Source: Streptomyces endocoffeicus
Lineage (GTDB): Bacteria > Actinomycetota > Actinomycetes > Streptomycetales > Streptomycetaceae
Assembly (NCBI RefSeq): GCF_016741935.1
Contig: NZ_JAERRG010000002.1
Span: forward strand, 434,001 to 498,000
Length of the DNA stretch: 64,000 nucleotides
Direction of reading: 5' to 3'
Part shown: in pieces, positions 1 through 10,494 of the stretch
Position numbering within the stretch: the first letter of the stretch is position 1
How the letters are laid out: every line of letters begins with the position of its first letter
Translations under genes and position numbers: made by a program
Notes under the pieces: model-generated
Told to the model about the DNA's origin: nothing
The model's database searches: none
Seen by the model: only the letters and a program-made list of their open reading frames with translations

Positions 1-193
1 GCACTGTGGGCGCCACCAGGTCGATGAACGACTCCGCGCCCGACTCGGCGGCGTCGAAGCGCACCGTGGTCACGGAGCGGTAGGTACCGCCCTCCTGGGC
101 GCCGCTCAGGTCCAGTTCGATCTCGTACGCGTCCACCGTGAGGAGGCGCGCCCGCTGCTGCGCTTCCTCCCTTGTGAGGTTGGTGCCAGGCAC
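1..193 (-). CDS. pepN: Aminopeptidase N (M1 family), N-terminal fragment cut by window edge
   Basis: Only the first 64 codons are inside the window; the gene continues past the left edge. Read on the minus strand it begins with GTG at 193 and gives VPGTNLTREEAQQRARLL, followed by an ELDL strand and a VTTVRF strand. This is nearly the same opening as the complete aminopeptidase N at 4677-7322 (VPGENLTRDEARERAKLL), so it is a paralogue of that zinc peptidase. M1 aminopeptidases remove N-terminal residues from cytoplasmic peptides. The catalytic HExxH region is outside the window, so activity cannot be judged here. The GTG start is chosen by alignment with the paralogue, which also uses GTG. Confidence 0.88.
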   Translation of the reverse strand, partial: MPGTNLTREEAQQRARLLTVDAYEIELDLSGAQEGGTYRSVTTVRFDAAESGAESFIDLVAPTV

Positions 194-321
194 GTCGGCT
201 AACTCCCGTTCGTCATGTGCGGTACGCCATGCGTCAGGCGGATGGCCATCCTCGCACGTCGGACGCACGAAAAGAGGGGAGCGGCCGCCGGGCCGCCCCC
301 CTCCGGGCCGAGATACGGGCG

Positions 322-1684
<1,363 letters not shown>

Positions 1685-3427
1685 ATGTCCCGCATACGGT
1701 CCGTACGGTCCGCCGCAGCTGCCGTCGCCACCCTCGACCGGCGCACCTTCCTCGCCGCCGCCACCGCGACCGGTGCCACGGCCGGCCTGGGAATCGCCTT
1801 CGGTCCCGGCAGCGGCTCGGCCGGTGCCTCGCAGCCCGCCACCGCGCACGCCGCGGGCCGCCGGGTGGTGCAGGCCCCGGCGGCGCCCTCGACGGCCGGT
1901 ACGACGCTGGAGACGTTCTCGGCCGCACACGGCGCCACCGGCTACCGGCGGCTCGCCGACGGCCCCGCCTGGGCCCGCGAGGTCCGCACCGAGATCACCG
2001 GCGCCAAGGGCGGCCGCGCGGACCGGCGCACCGCGCTCGCCTCGTTCGTCCAGGTCACGGATCTGCATCTGACCGACGTCCAGCACCCGATGCGCTACGA
2101 GTTCCTGCGCTCCGGGCGCGCCGGGGCATGGCGGCCGCACGAGGCGCTGACCATCGCCGGGGTCGCCTCGCTCATCGAGCGGATCAACGGGCTGCGCGGC
2201 GGACCGGCCACCGGGGCGCCGCTGTCGTTCGTCATGACCACCGGCGACAACACCGACAACAACGCCAAGATCGAGCTGGACTGGTTCCTGACCGCCATGA
2301 ACGGCGGCCGGATCACCCCCAACACCGGCGATCCGCGCCGCTACGAGGGCGTCCAGAACAGCGGCCTCAAGGAGTTCTGGCACCCCGAGGAGGCGCTGCG
2401 CGACGCCGACAAGAAGGCCGGCTTCCCGCGCGTCGACGGCTTCCTCGAGGCCGCGCTGCGCACCGTCAACAGCCCCGGGCTGCGGCTGCCGTGGTACTCC
2501 ACCATCGGCAACCACGACGATCTGGCGGGCGGTGTCTACTCCCTCGGCCACGACTACTACACGGACTTCGCCACCGGGAAGCGCAAGCTGGAGATCATCC
2601 CGGCCGCGGAGGCCGAGACGATCTACAAGGGGACGCGCAAGGGGGCCGACCCCAAGGGTGCGGACCTGAAGGCGCTGCTGGACGCGCACGCCAAGGACAT
2701 GCGCACGGTCACCCCCGACGAGCGCCGCGCGCCCTTCACCCAGTCCGAGTACCTGGCCGCGCACCTCGACCCGGCCGCCACCGGCTCCGGTCCGGTCGGC
2801 CACGGCTACTCCAAGGCCAACCTCGAGCAGGGCACGCTCTACTACTCGTTCCGGATCTCCGAGAACATGATCGGCATCAGCCTGGACACCACCGACCCGG
2901 GCGGCCACTACACCGGTTCGCTCGGCACCGCCCAACTGCGCTGGCTGGAGCGGACGCTGAAGGCCCACAAGGACGACTACGTGATCGTCTTCAGCCACCA
3001 CTACAGCCGCAGCCTCACCAACATGAACCACGACCCGGGCCGCTCGGGCGAGGCCCGCCACGGCGGGGACGAGGTCGTCGCCCTCTTCCAGCGCCACCCC
3101 AAGGTGCTGGCCTGGATCAACGGCCACAGCCACCAGAACGAGATCACCCCGCGCGGCACCTTCTGGGAGATCACCACCGCCTCGCATGTGGACTTCCCCC
3201 AGCTGGCCCGGGTGTTCGAGGTCGTGGACAACCACGACGGCACGATCTCCCTGTTCACCACGCTCATCGAGTCGGCCGCGCCGCACCGCACGGACTTCTC
3301 GGACCTGTCCCAGACCGGGCTCGCGGCCCTCTACCGCGAGCTGTCCTTCAACGCGCCCGGCGCCAGCCAGAAGCTGGCCGGCGACGCGACGGACCGCAAC
3401 ACCGAGCTGCTGCTGCGCAAGCCCTGA
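1685..3427 (+). CDS. Tat-exported metallophosphoesterase, TIGR03767 (PPA1498-like) family
   Basis: A 580-residue calcineurin-like phosphoesterase. The N-terminus has a twin-arginine signal (DRRTFLAAATATGATAG, residues 18-34) followed by Ala/Gly-rich cleavable sequence, so the protein is likely exported folded by the Tat pathway. Metallophosphoesterase motifs appear in order: QVTDLHLTD (D-x-H), TTGDNTDNN (GD), STIGNHDD (GNHD), FSHHYS and NGHSHQN (GHxH). All dimetal-centre ligands therefore appear present. The open frame extends upstream to 1559, but the ATG at 1685 has a GGGGAGA Shine-Dalgarno and places the RR motif at a normal depth. The substrate is unknown. It is monocistronic, with the convergent neighbour ending 30 bases downstream. 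Confidence 0.85.
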   Translation: MSRIRSVRSAAAAVATLDRRTFLAAATATGATAGLGIAFGPGSGSAGASQPATAHAAGRRVVQAPAAPSTAGTTLETFSAAHGATGYRRLADGPAWAREVRTEITGAKGGRADRRTALASFVQVTDLHLTDVQHPMRYEFLRSGRAGAWRPHEALTIAGVASLIERINGLRGGPATGAPLSFVMTTGDNTDNNAKIELDWFLTAMNGGRITPNTGDPRRYEGVQNSGLKEFWHPEEALRDADKKAGFPRVDGFLEAALRTVNSPGLRLPWYSTIGNHDDLAGGVYSLGHDYYTDFATGKRKLEIIPAAEAETIYKGTRKGADPKGADLKALLDAHAKDMRTVTPDERRAPFTQSEYLAAHLDPAATGSGPVGHGYSKANLEQGTLYYSFRISENMIGISLDTTDPGGHYTGSLGTAQLRWLERTLKAHKDDYVIVFSHHYSRSLTNMNHDPGRSGEARHGGDEVVALFQRHPKVLAWINGHSHQNEITPRGTFWEITTASHVDFPQLARVFEVVDNHDGTISLFTTLIESAAPHRTDFSDLSQTGLAALYRELSFNAPGASQKLAGDATDRNTELLLRKP

Positions 3428-3457
3428 CTCCTCCCGCCGCGCAGCCCCCGGGGGGCC

Positions 3458-4483
3458 TCAGCGCGGCAGGACCACCACATAGGAGGCCGGTTCGCGGTCG
3501 GCCGCCGCGATCAGTGCGGTACGGACCACCGCGGCCTGCTCCTCCGGTGACTCCCGGAGCTTCTTCGGGGTCACGCGCACGACCGTGATCCCGAGCCGCT
3601 CCAGATGCTCGCGCTTGCGGCCGAAGCCGCCGCGCCAGATCTCCTCGTCCTGGCGCGGCGCCCGTGCGTCGATCTCCACCGCCACCGCCTGCTCACGCCA
3701 GTAGGCGTCCACCCCGCCGAGGGCGGGCCCGCCGGGCAGCCGCAGCTCCACGTTCCACAGCGGCTCGGGCAGATGGTGGCCGCGCACCATGTCGTACAGC
3801 CGCCCCTCGGCGATCGCCCGGCCCTCGGCGAGCAGCGCGTCCACGGCGTCCACGACATGCGGCCGGGACAGCAGCCGGGCCGAGCTCAGCTCCGCGACCA
3901 CGGCCGCGGCCTCGCAGTGGCCATGGCGCACGGACTCGGTGAGCAGCCTGCGGACCAGTACGGCGTCGGTGAGCCGGGCGACGGCGTCGGCGAGGGCGCG
4001 GGCCACCGGGGCGGTGGGCACCCCCGCGAGGTACTGGGGAGCGGGCAGCGTGCCGGCCCGGACGAAGCGGACGAAGCCGGTGGCGCGCAGCCGCCGGGTG
4101 CGCGGCACCAGGACGTCGACGTGGTCGAGGGAGGCCAGCGGGGGAGCGGAGGAGAAGTGGCGCAGGGCGAGCGCGGCCAGCCCGGTGATCATCGCTTCGC
4201 CGCACGGTTCCGCACCGCCCGGCGCCGACCCGTCGGCCCCCTGGCCACGGCTCGCGGTGTACAGCAGCGCGGCCAGCAGCCGCTCCTCGCTGGTCGCCGG
4301 GCCCGGGTGGAGCAGATGGACGCCCGGCAGGATCTGCTGCCAGGGCCCGCCGGCCCGGCAGCGCTCCGCGGCGACGGACGCGGTCACACCGTGCTGGCGC
4401 AGCTGACGTGTGGTCAGGACGCGGCGCTGGACGTCCGAGAGGTGGTGGAGGGGGCGGGGGGACAGCGGCGTGTTGTGGCTCAT
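3458..4483 (-). CDS. AbiEi-like winged-helix protein with C-terminal DUF559-type nuclease-like domain
   Basis: A 341-residue protein. Residues of about 15-60 (VLTTRQLRQHGVTASVAAER, then ILPGVHLLHPG) look like the winged-helix of AbiEi/type IV antitoxin-like proteins. The C-terminal 80 residues (AVEIDARAPRQDEE, then GITVVRVTPKKLRE) resemble the DUF559/Vsr-like endonuclease fold. Such fusions are common in actinobacteria and have no assigned role. No toxin-like gene is adjacent, so a toxin-antitoxin function is not supported. The frame is open upstream to 4711, but that extension is coded by repetitive DNA (RPKRELLREKRE-like). The ATG at 4483 fits the family start better. Confidence 0.7.
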   Translation of the reverse strand: MSHNTPLSPRPLHHLSDVQRRVLTTRQLRQHGVTASVAAERCRAGGPWQQILPGVHLLHPGPATSEERLLAALLYTASRGQGADGSAPGGAEPCGEAMITGLAALALRHFSSAPPLASLDHVDVLVPRTRRLRATGFVRFVRAGTLPAPQYLAGVPTAPVARALADAVARLTDAVLVRRLLTESVRHGHCEAAAVVAELSSARLLSRPHVVDAVDALLAEGRAIAEGRLYDMVRGHHLPEPLWNVELRLPGGPALGGVDAYWREQAVAVEIDARAPRQDEEIWRGGFGRKREHLERLGITVVRVTPKKLRESPEEQAAVVRTALIAAADREPASYVVVLPR

Positions 4484-4611
4484 GCCCCCGCCATTCCCGC
4501 GCCCGCTCCACCGGCTAACCGCTGTTACACAGTCGTCGACAAAAGCGGACAACACCGTACTAAAGTACGGCAGTTCGAATGCCGAAAGAGCCTCCCTCTT
4601 CTCCCGGAGAA

Positions 4612-4669
4612 GCTCCCGCTTCGGTCGAAGGTCCCGCTTCGGTCGGAGGAGCTCCCGGTTCGGCCGAAC
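4612..4669. repeat. Three imperfect 19-20 bp tandem repeats downstream of pepN
   Basis: Three consecutive copies share the form GCTCCCGCTTCGGTCGAAG, lying at 4612-4630, 4631-4650 and 4651-4669. They sit between the end of the full pepN gene and the start of the divergently oriented AbiEi-like gene's 5' extension. Each copy contains a short self-complementary TTCGGnCGAA core, so they could form small hairpins and help end pepN transcription. Confidence 0.6.
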
Positions 4670-4676
4670 GCTCGCG

Positions 4677-7322
4677 TCAGGCGGCCGCCCTCGCGTCGCA
4701 CTCCTGGCCACGCAGGGCGCGGGCGAGGTCGTCGCGGGCCTCCAGGACCAGTCGGCGCAGCGCGGGGGCCGCGTCCGGGTGCCCGTCCAGCCAGGCGTCG
4801 GCCGCGTCCAGGGCGCGGTTGTCGCCCTGGGCGGCCGGGAACAGCCCGCGCACGATCGCCATCCCGATCTCGATCGACCGCTCCTGCCAGACGCGCTCGA
4901 TCACCTCGAAGTAGCGCGGTGCGTACGGCGCCAGCAGCTCCCGCTGGCCCGGCTGGTCGAAACCGGAGATGGTGGCCTCCACCAGGGCGTTGGAGAGCCG
5001 GTCGGACTCCACCACCGCGTCCCACGCCTCGGCCTTGACCGCGGCGGAGGGCCGGGCGGCCAGGCACCGCACCTGGTGGCGCTTGCCGGAGGCGGTGTCG
5101 TCGCGGGCCAGCTCGGCGGCGATCAGCTCCTCGTCGGCCTGGCCGCTCGAGGCCAGCGCGGCCAGGAACGTCCAGCGCAGCTCCTGGTCCACAGCCAGTC
5201 CGTCGATCCGGGCCGTGCCGTCCAGTAGCCCGCGCAGCAGCCGCAGCTCGGAGTCGGCGAAGGCGACCTGCGCGAAGAACCGCGCCCAGGCCAGCTGGTG
5301 CCCGCTGCCCGGCTCGGCCAGCCGCAGCTCGCTCAGCGCGCCCTCGGCCAGCCGGGCGGCGGCCTCCTCGCGCGCGTCCGGCGCCGAGTAGTGGTGCAGG
5401 GCGGACAGCGCCCACGCCTGGACCATCTGGAGCACCCCGATGTCGCTCTCGGCCCCGGCGAACCGCCGCACCAGCTCCAGGTAGTCGCGGGCGGGCAGCA
5501 GCGCGTCGCGGGTGAGGTTCCACAGCGCGGACCAGCTCAGGGCGCGGGCGAGGGGGTCGGTCAGCTCGCCGAGGTGCTCGCGCAGGGTGTCCAGCGAGCC
5601 CTCGTCGAAGCGGATCTTGCAGTAGGTGAGGTCGTCGTCGTTGACCAGGATCAGATCGGGCCGGGAGGCGCCGGTCAGCTCGGGGATCACCGTACGGGGG
5701 CCGTCGACGTCCACCTCGGCGCGGGCGTAGCGCACCAGCGCCCCGGGGCGCTCCCCGGCCGGGGCCTCCTTGCGGTACAGCCCCACGGCCACCCGGTGCG
5801 GCCGCAGCTCCCCACGCGGCGGAGCCGCATATTCGGAACCAGCGGACTCGGCGGCCTCCTGGACCACGGCCAGCTCGGTGATGTGCCCCTCGGCGTCATA
5901 GGTGGCGTGCGGTGTGAGCGCGTTGACCCCCGCGGTCTCCAGCCAGGCGCGCGACCAGGTGGCCATGTCCCGCCCCGAGGTCTCGCCGAGCACCGACAGC
6001 AGGTCCGACAGCCTGGTGTTGCCGTACGCGTGCCGCTTGAAGTAGCGCCGCGCGCCCTCCAGGAAGGCGTCCTGCCCGACATAGGCCACCAGCTGCTTGA
6101 GCACGGACGCGCCCTTGGCGTAGGTGATCCCGTCGAAGTTGAGCTTGGCGTCCTCCAGGTCACGGATGTCGGCTGTGATCGGATGGGTGGACGGCAGCTG
6201 GTCGGCGCGGTACGCCCATGCCTTGCGGCGGTTGGCGAAGGTGATCCAGCCGTCGGTGAAGCGGGTCGCCCCGACCAGCGAGAAGGCCCCCATGAAGTCG
6301 GCGAACGACTCCTTGAGCCACAGGTCGTCCCACCACTCCATGGTGACCAGGTCGCCGAACCACATGTGCGCCATCTCGTGCAGGATGACGTTCGCCCGGC
6401 CCTCGTAGGAGGCCTGGGTGACCTTGCCGCGGAAGATGAACTCCTCCCGGAAGGTCACACAGCCCGGGTTCTCCATCGCGCCGAGGTTGTACTCCGGCAC
6501 GAACGCCTGGTCGTACTTGCCGAACGGGTACGGATAGTCGAAGTGGTCGTGGAAGAAGTCCAGGCCCTGCTTGGTGATGGTGAAGATGTCGTCCGCGTCG
6601 AAGTGCTTGGCCAGCCCCTTGCGGCAGAGCGCGCCCAGCGGGATCTCCAGCGCCGAGCCGTCCGGCAGTGTGCGGCGGTAGTGGTCGCTCACGTAGTGGT
6701 ACGGACCGGCGACCACGGCCGTGATGTATGTCGAGATGGGCTGGGTCGTCACGAAGTGGCTGGTCGCCGCGGTGTCGTCGGCGCCGGACGGCTCCACCCG
6801 GTCCACCGCCCCGTTGCTCAGCACCGTCCAGCCCTCCGGGGCGGTCACCGAGAAGGTGAACGGGGCCTTGAGGTCGGGCTGTTCGAAGTTGGCGAAGACC
6901 CGGCGGGAATCGGCCGGCTCGTACTGGGTGTAGAGGTAGACCTCGCCGTCCTCCGGGTCCACGAAGCGGTGCAGCCCCTCGCCGGTCCGGCTGTACGCGC
7001 ACTGCGCGTCCACCACCAGCTCGTTCTCCGCGGCGAGGCCCTCCAGCGCGATCCGGGAGCCGTCGAAGACCGCCGCCGGGTCCAGCTCCCGCCCGTTGAG
7101 CCGCACCGAGGTCACCGAGGGCGCCAGCAGATCGGCGAAGGTCGCCGCGCCCGGCTCGGCGCAGCGGAAGCGGATCGTCGTGGTGGAGCGGAAGGCGCGC
7201 GGCCCGGACCCGGTGTGCTCACCCACCGCGGACCGCAGATCGAGCGCCACCTCGTAACCCTCGACGGCCAGCAGCTTCGCCCGCTCACGGGCCTCGTCAC
7301 GGGTCAGGTTCTCACCGGGCAC
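4677..7322 (-). CDS. pepN: Aminopeptidase N (M1 family zinc metallopeptidase)
   Basis: An 881-residue cytoplasmic M1 aminopeptidase that trims N-terminal residues from peptides. The exopeptidase motif GAMEN is at residues 281-285 and the zinc motif HEMAH at 315-319, with the third zinc ligand expected at Glu338 in LKESFADF. The catalytic machinery is therefore complete. The C-terminal half is the helical ERAP1-like domain usual for actinobacterial PepN, and length is typical. The start is GTG at 7322 (VPGENLTRDEA). The left-edge gene starts with the same peptide, making this one of two pepN paralogues in the window. Its divergent neighbour is a thiol-redox protein 170 bases away. Confidence 0.95.
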   Translation of the reverse strand: MPGENLTRDEARERAKLLAVEGYEVALDLRSAVGEHTGSGPRAFRSTTTIRFRCAEPGAATFADLLAPSVTSVRLNGRELDPAAVFDGSRIALEGLAAENELVVDAQCAYSRTGEGLHRFVDPEDGEVYLYTQYEPADSRRVFANFEQPDLKAPFTFSVTAPEGWTVLSNGAVDRVEPSGADDTAATSHFVTTQPISTYITAVVAGPYHYVSDHYRRTLPDGSALEIPLGALCRKGLAKHFDADDIFTITKQGLDFFHDHFDYPYPFGKYDQAFVPEYNLGAMENPGCVTFREEFIFRGKVTQASYEGRANVILHEMAHMWFGDLVTMEWWDDLWLKESFADFMGAFSLVGATRFTDGWITFANRRKAWAYRADQLPSTHPITADIRDLEDAKLNFDGITYAKGASVLKQLVAYVGQDAFLEGARRYFKRHAYGNTRLSDLLSVLGETSGRDMATWSRAWLETAGVNALTPHATYDAEGHITELAVVQEAAESAGSEYAAPPRGELRPHRVAVGLYRKEAPAGERPGALVRYARAEVDVDGPRTVIPELTGASRPDLILVNDDDLTYCKIRFDEGSLDTLREHLGELTDPLARALSWSALWNLTRDALLPARDYLELVRRFAGAESDIGVLQMVQAWALSALHHYSAPDAREEAAARLAEGALSELRLAEPGSGHQLAWARFFAQVAFADSELRLLRGLLDGTARIDGLAVDQELRWTFLAALASSGQADEELIAAELARDDTASGKRHQVRCLAARPSAAVKAEAWDAVVESDRLSNALVEATISGFDQPGQRELLAPYAPRYFEVIERVWQERSIEIGMAIVRGLFPAAQGDNRALDAADAWLDGHPDAAPALRRLVLEARDDLARALRGQECDARAAA

Positions 7323-7492
7323 GACGCGGCTCCCTCGCCAATGTCTCGCATCTCGGATATCGGACAGCGGGAATCATGTCACGGGGCACCGACACGCGGC
7401 ATCGGGGAATGAGCCCCCTCCCGCGCGCGTTGGCTGAAGCAGCCAGCTCTCTATTCGTTTGCGATATCAACGTGCCCGTTCGAGGAGAAACC

Positions 7493-8131
7493 ATGACCGA
7501 GACTGCCAAGACGCCCGTCGATTTCTGGTTCGATCCGGGGTGTCCCTGGGCCTGGATGACCTCGCGCTGGATGCTCGAGGTGGAGAAGGTGCGCCCGGTC
7601 GAGGTGCGTTGGCACGTCATGAGCCTCGCCGTGCTCAACGAGTCCAAGCTCGATGAGCTGCCCGAGGAGTACCGCGAGCTGCTGAAGACCGCCTGGGGCC
7701 CGGTCCGGGTCTGCATCGCCGCCGAGCAGCAGCACGGCAGCGAGGTCCTCGGCCCCCTTTACACCGCCCTCGGCACCCGCTACCACAACCAGGGCCTGGA
7801 GCGGGGGAGCCGCGAGACGATCGTGGCCGCCCTCGAGGAGGTCGGTCTCCCCGCCGAGCTCGCCGACTTCGCCGACTCCGACGCGTACGACACCGAGCTG
7901 CGCGCCTCCCACAAGGAGGGCATCGACCTGGTCGGCGAGGACGTGGGCACCCCCGTCATCGCCGTCCCGGGCTCGGACGGTGAGCAGATCGCCTTCTTCG
8001 GTCCCGTGGTCACCCCGGCCCCCAAGGGCGAGGACGCCGCCAAGCTCTGGGACGGCACCCTGATGGTCGCCTCGATCCCCGGCTTCTACGAGATCAAGCG
8101 GACCCGCACGGTCGGCCCGATCTTCGACTGA
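7493..8131 (+). CDS. DsbA-fold protein of the mycothiol-dependent nitroreductase Rv2466c family
   Basis: A 212-residue thioredoxin/DsbA-fold protein. The N-terminal strand VDFWFDPGCPWAWMTSRW places a CPWA motif at Cys17-Ala20. Mycobacterium tuberculosis Rv2466c, as remembered, has CPWC at this position and uses mycothiol to reduce nitro compounds. Here the second cysteine is alanine, so the protein must work with a single active-site thiol, probably by mixed disulfide with mycothiol. A cis-Pro segment (GTPVIAVPG) follows. The ATG at 7493 has a CGAGGAGAAA ribosome-binding site, although the frame is open upstream to 7376. It is monocistronic and ends in a strong terminator. Confidence 0.85.
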   Translation: MTETAKTPVDFWFDPGCPWAWMTSRWMLEVEKVRPVEVRWHVMSLAVLNESKLDELPEEYRELLKTAWGPVRVCIAAEQQHGSEVLGPLYTALGTRYHNQGLERGSRETIVAALEEVGLPAELADFADSDAYDTELRASHKEGIDLVGEDVGTPVIAVPGSDGEQIAFFGPVVTPAPKGEDAAKLWDGTLMVASIPGFYEIKRTRTVGPIFD

Positions 8132-8153
8132 CCCCTCTTCCGCTGTCACGGCA

Positions 8154-8190
8154 GGGCCCCCGCGCGAGTCGACCGCGCGGGGGCCCTTTT
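8154..8190 (+). terminator. Intrinsic terminator (GGGCCCCCGCGCG hairpin plus T-run)
   Basis: A perfect 13-bp stem, GGGCCCCCGCGCG (8154-8166) with CGCGCGGGGGCCC (8174-8186), has a 7-base loop and is followed by TTTT. It ends the nitroreductase-family transcript. Near-identical hairpins occur at 13996-14030 and 22921-22953. Confidence 0.85.
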
Positions 8191-8219
8191 CCGTTCTCCA
8201 TCGGCTTCCGGCTGTCGGC

Positions 8220-8813
8220 TCAGCCGCGGCGGCCCACCAGCTTCCAGGCGGCCGGGAGCACGCCCATCGCCAGGGCGGCCTTCAGGGCGTCACCGATCAG
8301 GAAGGGGGTGAGCCCGGCCGCGATCGCCTCACCGAGGGAGATATGGGTGGCCAGCGCCAGGTACGGGACGCCCACGGCGTAGGTGACCGCCGAGCCGACC
8401 GCCATGGTGCCCACGGTGCGCAGCACCCCGCGGTCGCCGCCGCGCCGGGCGAGCGCGCCCACCACGGTGGCCGCCAGCAGCATGCCGAGCACATAGCCGA
8501 ACGACGGCATGGCGGCGCCGGAGCTGCCCTCGGCGAACCACGGCACGCCCGCCATGCCGACCAGGGTGTACAGCGCCAGCGACAGGAAGCCGCGCCGGGC
8601 GCCCAGTGAGGTGCCGACCAGCAGGGCGGCGAAGGTCTGGCCGGTCACCGGCACCGGCGAGCCGGGGACGGGCACCGAGATCTGGGCCGCGAGACCGGTG
8701 AGCACGGCGCCCCCGATGACCAGCGCGGTGTCCCGGGCCAGGACGCGCCGGGCGGGAAAGACCGCGTCCGCGAGGACCGTACCGGGTGTGGCGGCGGCAG
8801 AAACCGTGCTCAT
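8220..8813 (-). CDS. bioY: Biotin transporter BioY (ECF S component)
   Basis: A 197-residue, very hydrophobic protein with about six membrane helices. It shows BioY features: AAQISVPVPGSPVPVTGQTF (periplasmic loop), GAxRGFLSLALYTLVGMAGVPWF and PSFGYVLGMLL. BioY is the biotin-binding S component of energy-coupling-factor transporters, and no EcfA or EcfT genes are nearby, so it would use shared or unlinked modules or act alone. The ATG at 8813 is preceded by GGGAG on the minus strand. The frame is open further upstream to 8906, but that part is not BioY-like. It is divergent from an amino-acid permease. Confidence 0.9.
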   Translation of the reverse strand: MSTVSAAATPGTVLADAVFPARRVLARDTALVIGGAVLTGLAAQISVPVPGSPVPVTGQTFAALLVGTSLGARRGFLSLALYTLVGMAGVPWFAEGSSGAAMPSFGYVLGMLLAATVVGALARRGGDRGVLRTVGTMAVGSAVTYAVGVPYLALATHISLGEAIAAGLTPFLIGDALKAALAMGVLPAAWKLVGRRG

Positions 8814-9066
8814 CAGCGATGCTCCCAGGTCAGAGGGTGGATACCGGGACGCTAACCCAGCGTGGGGGCCGCGGACACCGTCGGATGGCCACAAAGCCGG
8901 ACGCATCGGCTTGGCAGCTTCCGGCAGACGGCCCTGATACGGAGCGTGACGCGAGTGTTCGATATCCAGAAAAGATTGTCCGCGATGTTGTCCCCATAGG
9001 ACACGCCCTTCACACTAGGGACGTTTTGCATCCGCCACCGGCGCTCGTAAGGGACAGAGAAGAAGA

Positions 9067-10494
9067 ATGAACCGGACACCCGCGTCCTCGGCGCCATCGG
9101 GCGCCGCCGAGGCGACCGGCACGGGCGCGAGCGCCACGCCGCCGCTCTCCCACGGCCTCAAGCAGCGCCATCTGTCGATGATCGCCCTCGGCGGCGTGAT
9201 CGGCGCGGGGCTGTTCGTCGGCTCCGGCGCCGGAATCGCCGCCGCCGGTCCGTCGATCGTGGTCGCCTACGCGGTGTCCGGGCTGCTGGTGATGCTCGTG
9301 ATGCGGATGCTCGGCGAGATGTCGGCGGCCAACCCGGCCTCCGGCTCGTTCTCCGTGCACGCCGAGCGGGCGATCGGGCCCTGGGCGGGGTTCACGGTGG
9401 GCTGGATGTTCTGGATCCTGCTGTGCGTGGGCATCGCCGCCGAGGCGATCGGCGCCGCCGGGATCATGGTCCAGTGGTTCCCGGGCAGCGAATCCTGGAT
9501 GTGGGTCGCCCTCTTCATGGCGATGTTCTGCGGCACGAACCTCGCGGCGGTCAGCAACTTCGGCGAGTTCGAGTTCTGGTTCGCCGCGCTGAAGATCGCC
9601 GCGATCACGGTCTTCCTCGCCCTGGGTGTGCTCGCGATCCTCGGCGTCCTGCCGGGCACCGACGCCCCGGGCGGCTCCCACCTCAGCGGTGACGGCGGCT
9701 TCCTGCCCAATGGCGTGAACGGCCTGGTCGTCGGCCTGCTGGCCTCCGTCTTCGCCTACGGCGGCCTGGAGACGGTGACCATCGCGGCGGCCGAGTCCGA
9801 GAACCCGGTCAAGAGCGTCGCGGGCGCGGTGCGCACCGCGATGTGGCGCATCGCCCTCTTCTACGTCGGCTCGATGCTGGTCGTGGTCACGCTCATCCCG
9901 TGGAACGACAAGTCCGTGGTCGAGGAGGGCCCGTACGTGGCCGTGCTCAACCACCTCGACATCCCCGCGGCCGGCGACATCATGAACGTGATCGTGCTGA
10001 TCGCGCTGCTCTCCGCGATGAACGCCAACATCTACGGCGCCTCCCGGATGTCCTACTCCCTGGTCACCCGCGGCGAGGGCCCCGCCTTCCTGGGCCGGGT
10101 CACCGGCGGCGTGCCCCGCCTCACCGTGCTCGCCTCCTCCTTCTTCGGCTTCGTCGCGGTGCTGCTCAGCTACTGGTGGCCGGACACCATCTTCAAGTGG
10201 CTGCTCAATATGGTCGGCGCCGCGGTGCTGGTGGTCTGGGGCTTCATCGCCGCCGCCCAGCTGCGGATGCGGAGCCGCCTGCAGCGGGAGGCCCCGGAGA
10301 AGCTCGTGGTGAAGATGTGGCTCTTCCCGTATCTGACCTGGGTCGCCCTGGCGGCCACGGTCGGGGTGCTGGTGCTGATGCTGCGCGAGGCCGACACCCG
10401 CAGCCAGCTGTACGCCACGGCCGTGATGGCGATCGCCCTCGCCATCATCGGATACGTACGGCAGCGGGTGGCGGCGCAGCGGCAGCCGGGCTGA
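9067..10494 (+). CDS. Amino acid permease, APC superfamily (AAT/GABA-permease type)
   Basis: A 475-residue protein with about twelve predicted transmembrane segments. The first helix carries SMIALGGVIGAGLFVGSG, the hallmark substrate-binding segment of the APC amino-acid transporter family. It is followed by MRMLGEMSAANPASGSFS. Related proteins import amino acids (GABA, proline, aromatic or basic) by proton symport; the substrate cannot be read from sequence. A close paralogue lies at 28483-29955, with the same FGEFEFWFA and MWLFPYLTW blocks. The stop codon TGA at 10492-10494 directly abuts the TCA (stop on the other strand) of the convergent STAND gene, leaving no intergenic terminator. Confidence 0.92.
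   Translation: MNRTPASSAPSGAAEATGTGASATPPLSHGLKQRHLSMIALGGVIGAGLFVGSGAGIAAAGPSIVVAYAVSGLLVMLVMRMLGEMSAANPASGSFSVHAERAIGPWAGFTVGWMFWILLCVGIAAEAIGAAGIMVQWFPGSESWMWVALFMAMFCGTNLAAVSNFGEFEFWFAALKIAAITVFLALGVLAILGVLPGTDAPGGSHLSGDGGFLPNGVNGLVVGLLASVFAYGGLETVTIAAAESENPVKSVAGAVRTAMWRIALFYVGSMLVVVTLIPWNDKSVVEEGPYVAVLNHLDIPAAGDIMNVIVLIALLSAMNANIYGASRMSYSLVTRGEGPAFLGRVTGGVPRLTVLASSFFGFVAVLLSYWWPDTIFKWLLNMVGAAVLVVWGFIAAAQLRMRSRLQREAPEKLVVKMWLFPYLTWVALAATVGVLVLMLREADTRSQLYATAVMAIALAIIGYVRQRVAAQRQPG

Noticed and set aside
3458..4483. Toxin-antitoxin pair
   Set aside because: The AbiEi-like gene stands alone with no AbiEii-like nucleotidyltransferase next to it.
4612..4669. CRISPR array or direct-repeat cluster
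   Set aside because: Only three units without spacers; the other arrays (33939-34075, 50633-50755) are also spacer-free and no cas genes are present.
4484..4711. N-terminal extension of the AbiEi-like protein (RPKRELLREKRE)
   Set aside because: It is translated from a tandem-repeat DNA segment and lacks a ribosome-binding site; the internal ATG at 4483 fits the family start.
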